Assembly (NCBI GenBank): GCA_020073545.1
Contig: JAIQEZ010000008.1
Span: forward strand, 1-64,000
Reading direction: 5' to 3'
DNA from: Terriglobia bacterium
Lineage (GTDB): Bacteria; Acidobacteriota; Terriglobia; UBA7540
Length of the DNA stretch: 64,000 bases
The stretch's first letter is position 1; each line of letters opens with the position of its first letter. Below are positions 61,884 through 64,000 of the stretch, piece by piece. Made by a program: the position numbers and the translations under genes. The notes under the pieces are model-generated. The model was given only the letters and a program-made list of their open reading frames with translations, was not told where the DNA came from and ran no database searches.

Positions 61884-62080
61884 AACACCGCCAACCGCCA
61901 TTCTAACATTGGGTGTGGCAAAAAGGAACACGGGCGCATCTCCGCTAAGTCATTCATAATCCGAGGATTCTCCTAATACCCGCGAACCGCTGGCAGAGAG
62001 CCACCGGAACGACCGGAAAAGCGGTAAACTAGCCGTGCCGCAGGCCCCTGTTCAAGCATTGGCTCGTCCCGGAGGCAAAC

Positions 62081-63814
62081 ATGGAAAACCGCGAGGTCGC
62101 CGCCGTCTTTGAGGAAATATCCAACCTCATGAAGATCCTCCAGGACGATCCCAAGTGGACCTTCAAGGCTGCTGCCTACGACCGCGCCAAGCGCTCGATT
62201 GAGAGCTACCCCGAACGGCTCGAGGACATCGCCCGCGATCCCAACCGCAAACTCACGGACATCCCCGGGATTGGCGAAGACTTGGCCAAGAAGATTTCGG
62301 AGCTGATCGAAACCGGCCAATCCCGCTACCACCAGGAGCAGCTCGCAAAAATCCCGCGCAGTCTACTCGACCTCCTGCAACTGCAGACCGTGGGTCCCCA
62401 GAAGGTGCGACTGTTCTACAAGGAGCTGAACATCCGGAGCGTGGACGAGCTGGAAGCCGCCGCCCGGGCCGGCCGCCTGCGCAACCTGCCCGGTATGAGC
62501 GTGAAGTCGGAGGAGAACATCCTGAAGGCCATCGAAGTCTTCCGCCACGCGGCGGGCCGCTTCCGCCTTGACACCGCGTTTGAGACCGCCGAAGAGCTCG
62601 CGGCGTGGTTGTGCGAATTCAAACCCGTCGAGCAGGTCACGCCCGCCGGCTCACTGCGCCGCGGGCGCGAGACGGTGGGCGATCTCGATTTGCTGGTCAC
62701 GGGCCGCGACCACCCAGGCACGGCGGAGCATTTCGTGAAGTTCCCCGGGGTTGCCACGATTCTGGCCAAAGGCGAAGACAAGGTCAGCGTGAAACTCAAG
62801 AACGACCTGCAGGTGGATGTCCGCCTGCTCGACCGTTCCGCTTACGGCGCCGCCCTCCAATACTTCACCGGCTCGAAGGAACACAACGTGGCGCTGCGCG
62901 ACCGCGCCAAGCGCCGCGGCTGGAAGCTCAGTGAGTACGGCCTTTTCCACGGCGACAAAGTCCTCGCCCGCCGCACGGAAGAGGAGATTTACGCCCAGCT
63001 CGGCCTTCCCTGGATTCCGCCCGAGCTGCGCGAGAACCTGGGCGAAATCGAAGCCGCCGAGAAAGGCACGTTACCCAAGCTCGTCGAGCTCCGCGACATT
63101 CGCGGCGACCTGCAGATGCATACCACCGCCTCCGACGGCCGCGCCAGCATCGAAGAGATGGCCGAGGCCGCGAAGCAGCTTGGCTACCAGTACATCCTCA
63201 TCACCGACCACTCGAAGGCCGTCACCATCGCCAATGGCCTCGACGAGAAGCGCGCCGTCGAGCACATCCGCCGCATTCACGCGGCGCGCCAGAAGGTGAA
63301 GGGCATCGAAATCTGGGCCGGCTCGGAAGTTGACATCCTCGGCGACGGCCGTCTGGATTATCCCGACGTACTCCTCAAGCAATTCGATATCGTGCTGGTC
63401 AGCGTGCACTCGCGCATGACCATGCTCGCTGAAGAAATGACCGCGCGCCTGCTCCGCGCGCTCGAAAATCCCTATGTGCGCATCCTGGGGCATCCCACTG
63501 GCCGGCAGATTCTCAAGCGTGACCCTTTCGCGTTTGACCTCGAAAAAGTGCTCGACGCCGCACAGAGGCACGGTGTCATCCTGGAGCTCAACGGTAGCCC
63601 CGAGCGGCTCGACCTGTGCGACCGCCACGTCAAGCTCGCCCGCGACCGCGGCATGAAGATCATCATCTCGACTGACGCCCACGCCCCCGAGCACTTCAAG
63701 TTGATGCGCTACGGCGTCACTACCGCGCGCCGCGGCTGGATGGAGAAGTCCGGCGTGCTTAACACCCTGCCGCCCCAGAAGCTCCTGGCTAGCCTGCGGC
63801 CCCTGCCGCGCTAA
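62081..63814 (+). CDS. polX: DNA polymerase X with PHP domain
   Basis: A 577-residue repair polymerase. The N-terminal part has two helix-hairpin-helix motifs ([17 protein letters not shown] and [16 protein letters not shown]), the nucleotidyltransferase core [17 protein letters not shown] with catalytic aspartates and [11 protein letters not shown]-terminal PHP phosphoesterase domain carries metal sites [25 protein letters not shown] and [10 protein letters not shown]. It fills gaps and proofreads in base excision repair. GGAGG lies 5 bases before ATG. Confidence 0.95.
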   Translation: MENREVAAVFEEISNLMKILQDDPKWTFKAAAYDRAKRSIESYPERLEDIARDPNRKLTDIPGIGEDLAKKISELIETGQSRYHQEQLAKIPRSLLDLLQLQTVGPQKVRLFYKELNIRSVDELEAAARAGRLRNLPGMSVKSEENILKAIEVFRHAAGRFRLDTAFETAEELAAWLCEFKPVEQVTPAGSLRRGRETVGDLDLLVTGRDHPGTAEHFVKFPGVATILAKGEDKVSVKLKNDLQVDVRLLDRSAYGAALQYFTGSKEHNVALRDRAKRRGWKLSEYGLFHGDKVLARRTEEEIYAQLGLPWIPPELRENLGEIEAAEKGTLPKLVELRDIRGDLQMHTTASDGRASIEEMAEAAKQLGYQYILITDHSKAVTIANGLDEKRAVEHIRRIHAARQKVKGIEIWAGSEVDILGDGRLDYPDVLLKQFDIVLVSVHSRMTMLAEEMTARLLRALENPYVRILGHPTGRQILKRDPFAFDLEKVLDAAQRHGVILELNGSPERLDLCDRHVKLARDRGMKIIISTDAHAPEHFKLMRYGVTTARRGWMEKSGVLNTLPPQKLLASLRPLPR

Positions 63815-63856
63815 GGGGCTCGCGATAATCTGCTAAACTGGATTCTGGTTGAATTC

Positions 63857-64000
63857 ATGACTCTAGATCTTACCCTCCCCGCCGCGGCCATCTTCGACAT
63901 GGATGGCGTCCTGATCGACAGCAACCCTTTCCATCTCCGCAAGTGGGTTGCGCTCCTCAAGGAGCACCGTATCCCCTTCGACCAGGAGGAACTGCCCAAG
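63857..64000 (+). CDS. HAD-superfamily hydrolase, beta-phosphoglucomutase-like (3' part outside window)
   Basis: The first 48 codons from ATG 63857 contain AIFDMDGVLIDSNPFHLRKW, motif I of HAD subfamily IA enzymes (phosphatases and beta-phosphoglucomutases), with the nucleophile aspartate. The rest of the gene lies beyond the right edge, so the substrate class is undetermined. It follows polX by 42 bases and may be co-transcribed. Confidence 0.85.
   Translation, partial: MTLDLTLPAAAIFDMDGVLIDSNPFHLRKWVALLKEHRIPFDQEELPK

Overview
The window is GC-rich bacterial chromosome, most likely from the Acidobacteriota (inference from gene content and from the style of its intergenic repeats; no rRNA gene is present to confirm it). 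I saw no tRNA, rRNA or CRISPR array. Both ends are cut: an IS200-type transposase runs off the left edge and a HAD-hydrolase gene runs off the right edge.

Left part (1-24.6 kb). An IS200 end lies just upstream of lysS and its strong sigma-70 promoter. A repeat-rich stretch follows (1.9-4.9 kb) with two small membrane-protein genes, a comEC-like remnant and many hairpin elements. Next come a metallo-beta-lactamase-fold hydrolase, a GH127 glycosidase, UDP-glucose dehydrogenase, and a lower-GC patch of unknown genes including a 45-residue Cys/His-rich protein. A vitamin B6 locus follows: a MocR/PdxR-like regulator, a PLP-dependent decarboxylase, pdxS and pdxT. A hicAB toxin-antitoxin cassette sits between pdxS and pdxT. 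Then come a low-molecular-weight phosphatase, an M1 aminopeptidase and a GH35-like glycosidase.

Middle (24.6-47.7 kb). Housekeeping genes: coproheme decarboxylase, endonuclease III, ispH, a MOSC protein, an enoyl-ACP reductase, a PqiC-like lipoprotein, tsaE, NAD(P)HX repair, a FabG-like reductase, a SpoIIE-type phosphatase, two APC permeases, thiE, accC-accB and an Xaa-Pro peptidase. The type IV pilus operon (HTH-pilM-N-O-P-Q) closes this part, with a near-consensus promoter, an upstream inverted repeat and a clear intrinsic terminator.

Right part (48.3-64 kb). A minus-strand cluster carries a radical SAM enzyme, polysaccharide deacetylase, response regulator, acyl carrier protein, ketoacyl synthase, GT28/MGDG-synthase-like glycosyltransferase, PaaK-like adenylating enzyme, MtnX-like phosphatase and class III aminotransferase. 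This looks like an uncharacterised lipid or glycolipid pathway. An NtrB/NtrC-type pair and DNA polymerase X follow.

Most notable observation: two accessory cassettes sit immediately downstream of a host gene, each bracketed by a direct repeat of that gene's own 3' end. The pdxS 3' end is repeated as 63 identical bases around hicAB, and the MBL-hydrolase 3' end as 66 bases at about 90 percent identity around the GH127 gene. No integrase is visible in either. Other points of note are foldback spacers built from repeated short words that abut stop codons, several MITE-like elements, and the candidate lipid cluster.
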